Positions 63,831 to 64,000 of a stretch of 64,000 nucleotides of DNA are shown piece after piece. The notes below the pieces were generated by a model, which made no database searches, was not told the origin of the DNA, and was given only the letters and a program-made list of their open reading frames with translations. Every line of letters begins with the position of its first letter. The first letter of the stretch is position 1. Origin of the DNA: Vreelandella alkaliphila (lineage in GTDB: Bacteria; Pseudomonadota; Gammaproteobacteria; Pseudomonadales; Halomonadaceae); contig NZ_JABASV010000012.1 in NCBI RefSeq assembly GCF_016107625.1, positions 22,466 through 86,465 of the forward strand. Reading direction: 5' to 3'. Made by a program: the position numbers and the translations under genes.

Positions 63831-64000
63831 ATGCGTCAAAACTACGTGACGTTTGACTTCAATAACTTCGATGCGGATGGCCTCGCCTCAGTCAAACGAG
63901 AGTTTGAAAAAGCAGGTCTAACCGTCACCGATATTGAAGCGAACAACCGCTCCCGCCGTATGTCTGGCTTTGCCACCAAAATGGCGCGCTTCTTCTTCCA
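63831..64000 (+). CDS. Virion-operon protein, 3' truncated by window
   Basis: The first 56 codons of a gene that continues past the right edge. It begins MRQNYVTFDFNNFDADGLAS and continues with a Lys/Arg-rich stretch (NNRSRRMSGFATKMARFFF). GAGGG lies 6 bases before the ATG. No family can be assigned from this piece. Since no portal gene was found, later genes in this direction may supply it. Confidence 0.6.
   Translation, partial: MRQNYVTFDFNNFDADGLASVKREFEKAGLTVTDIEANNRSRRMSGFATKMARFFF

Overview
The window is part of a temperate, contractile-tailed phage (myovirus) genome that also carries a plasmid replicon. It is best read as a phage-plasmid of a gammaproteobacterium; the moderate G+C content and protein style would fit a halophilic or marine genus such as Halomonas, but the genus is inference. 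There are no ribosomal, tRNA or host housekeeping genes. Both edges cut genes, so the element extends beyond the window.

Layout. (1) 1-3098, minus: early-left operon with a partial MazG-like gene, a small zinc-finger protein, a Sak4/RecA-like ATPase and a RecE-like exonuclease. (2) 3208-4455: immunity switch, with an HTH/S24-type repressor that appears to have lost its self-cleavage residues, operators, a Cro-like gene and a micro-protein. (3) 4452-9002, plus: replication genes (DEAD/DEAH helicase, VRR-NUC nuclease, Toprim/VapE primase-helicase). (4) 9003-10301: 1.3 kb without a convincing gene but full of hairpins, bounded by repressor-type operators. (5) 10302-19043, minus: an accessory operon led by an RdgC-like protein with an FtsK-gamma-like tail, followed by about 15 mostly unknown genes. 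(6) 19190-20143: a second Cro-like gene and an array of AGGTTACA octamers. (7) 20144-24059, plus: lysis (holins, muramidase), envelope proteins and a probable small terminase. (8) 24061-29118: serine resolvase and small accessory genes. (9) 29372-31176: large terminase. (10) 31173-33318, minus: Rep_3-type initiator, seven iterons and a HigBA-like toxin-antitoxin pair. (11) 33742-35234: moron-like genes. (12) 35299-64000, plus: virion genes in blocks: unknown structural proteins including an HExxH metalloprotease-like protein, tail fibres, baseplate hub/spike/PAAR, major capsid, sheath, tubes, tape measure, gp25-like, gpJ-like and gpI-like baseplate proteins, then fibre-tip proteins. No portal gene was recognised.

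How it works together. A 15-bp palindrome, TTACCTNNNAGGTAA, recurs near the start of almost every transcription unit, early and late, and is the likely operator of the repressor. This dispersed pattern resembles P1 C1 more than the compact lambda switch. Late units also carry GTTACANNNTGTTACAAT, which includes a -10 box and is probably a phage-specific late promoter. Two of these promoters overlap terminator hairpins so that only read-through RNA should form the hairpin. The replicon, resolvase and addiction module would keep the silenced genome as a plasmid.
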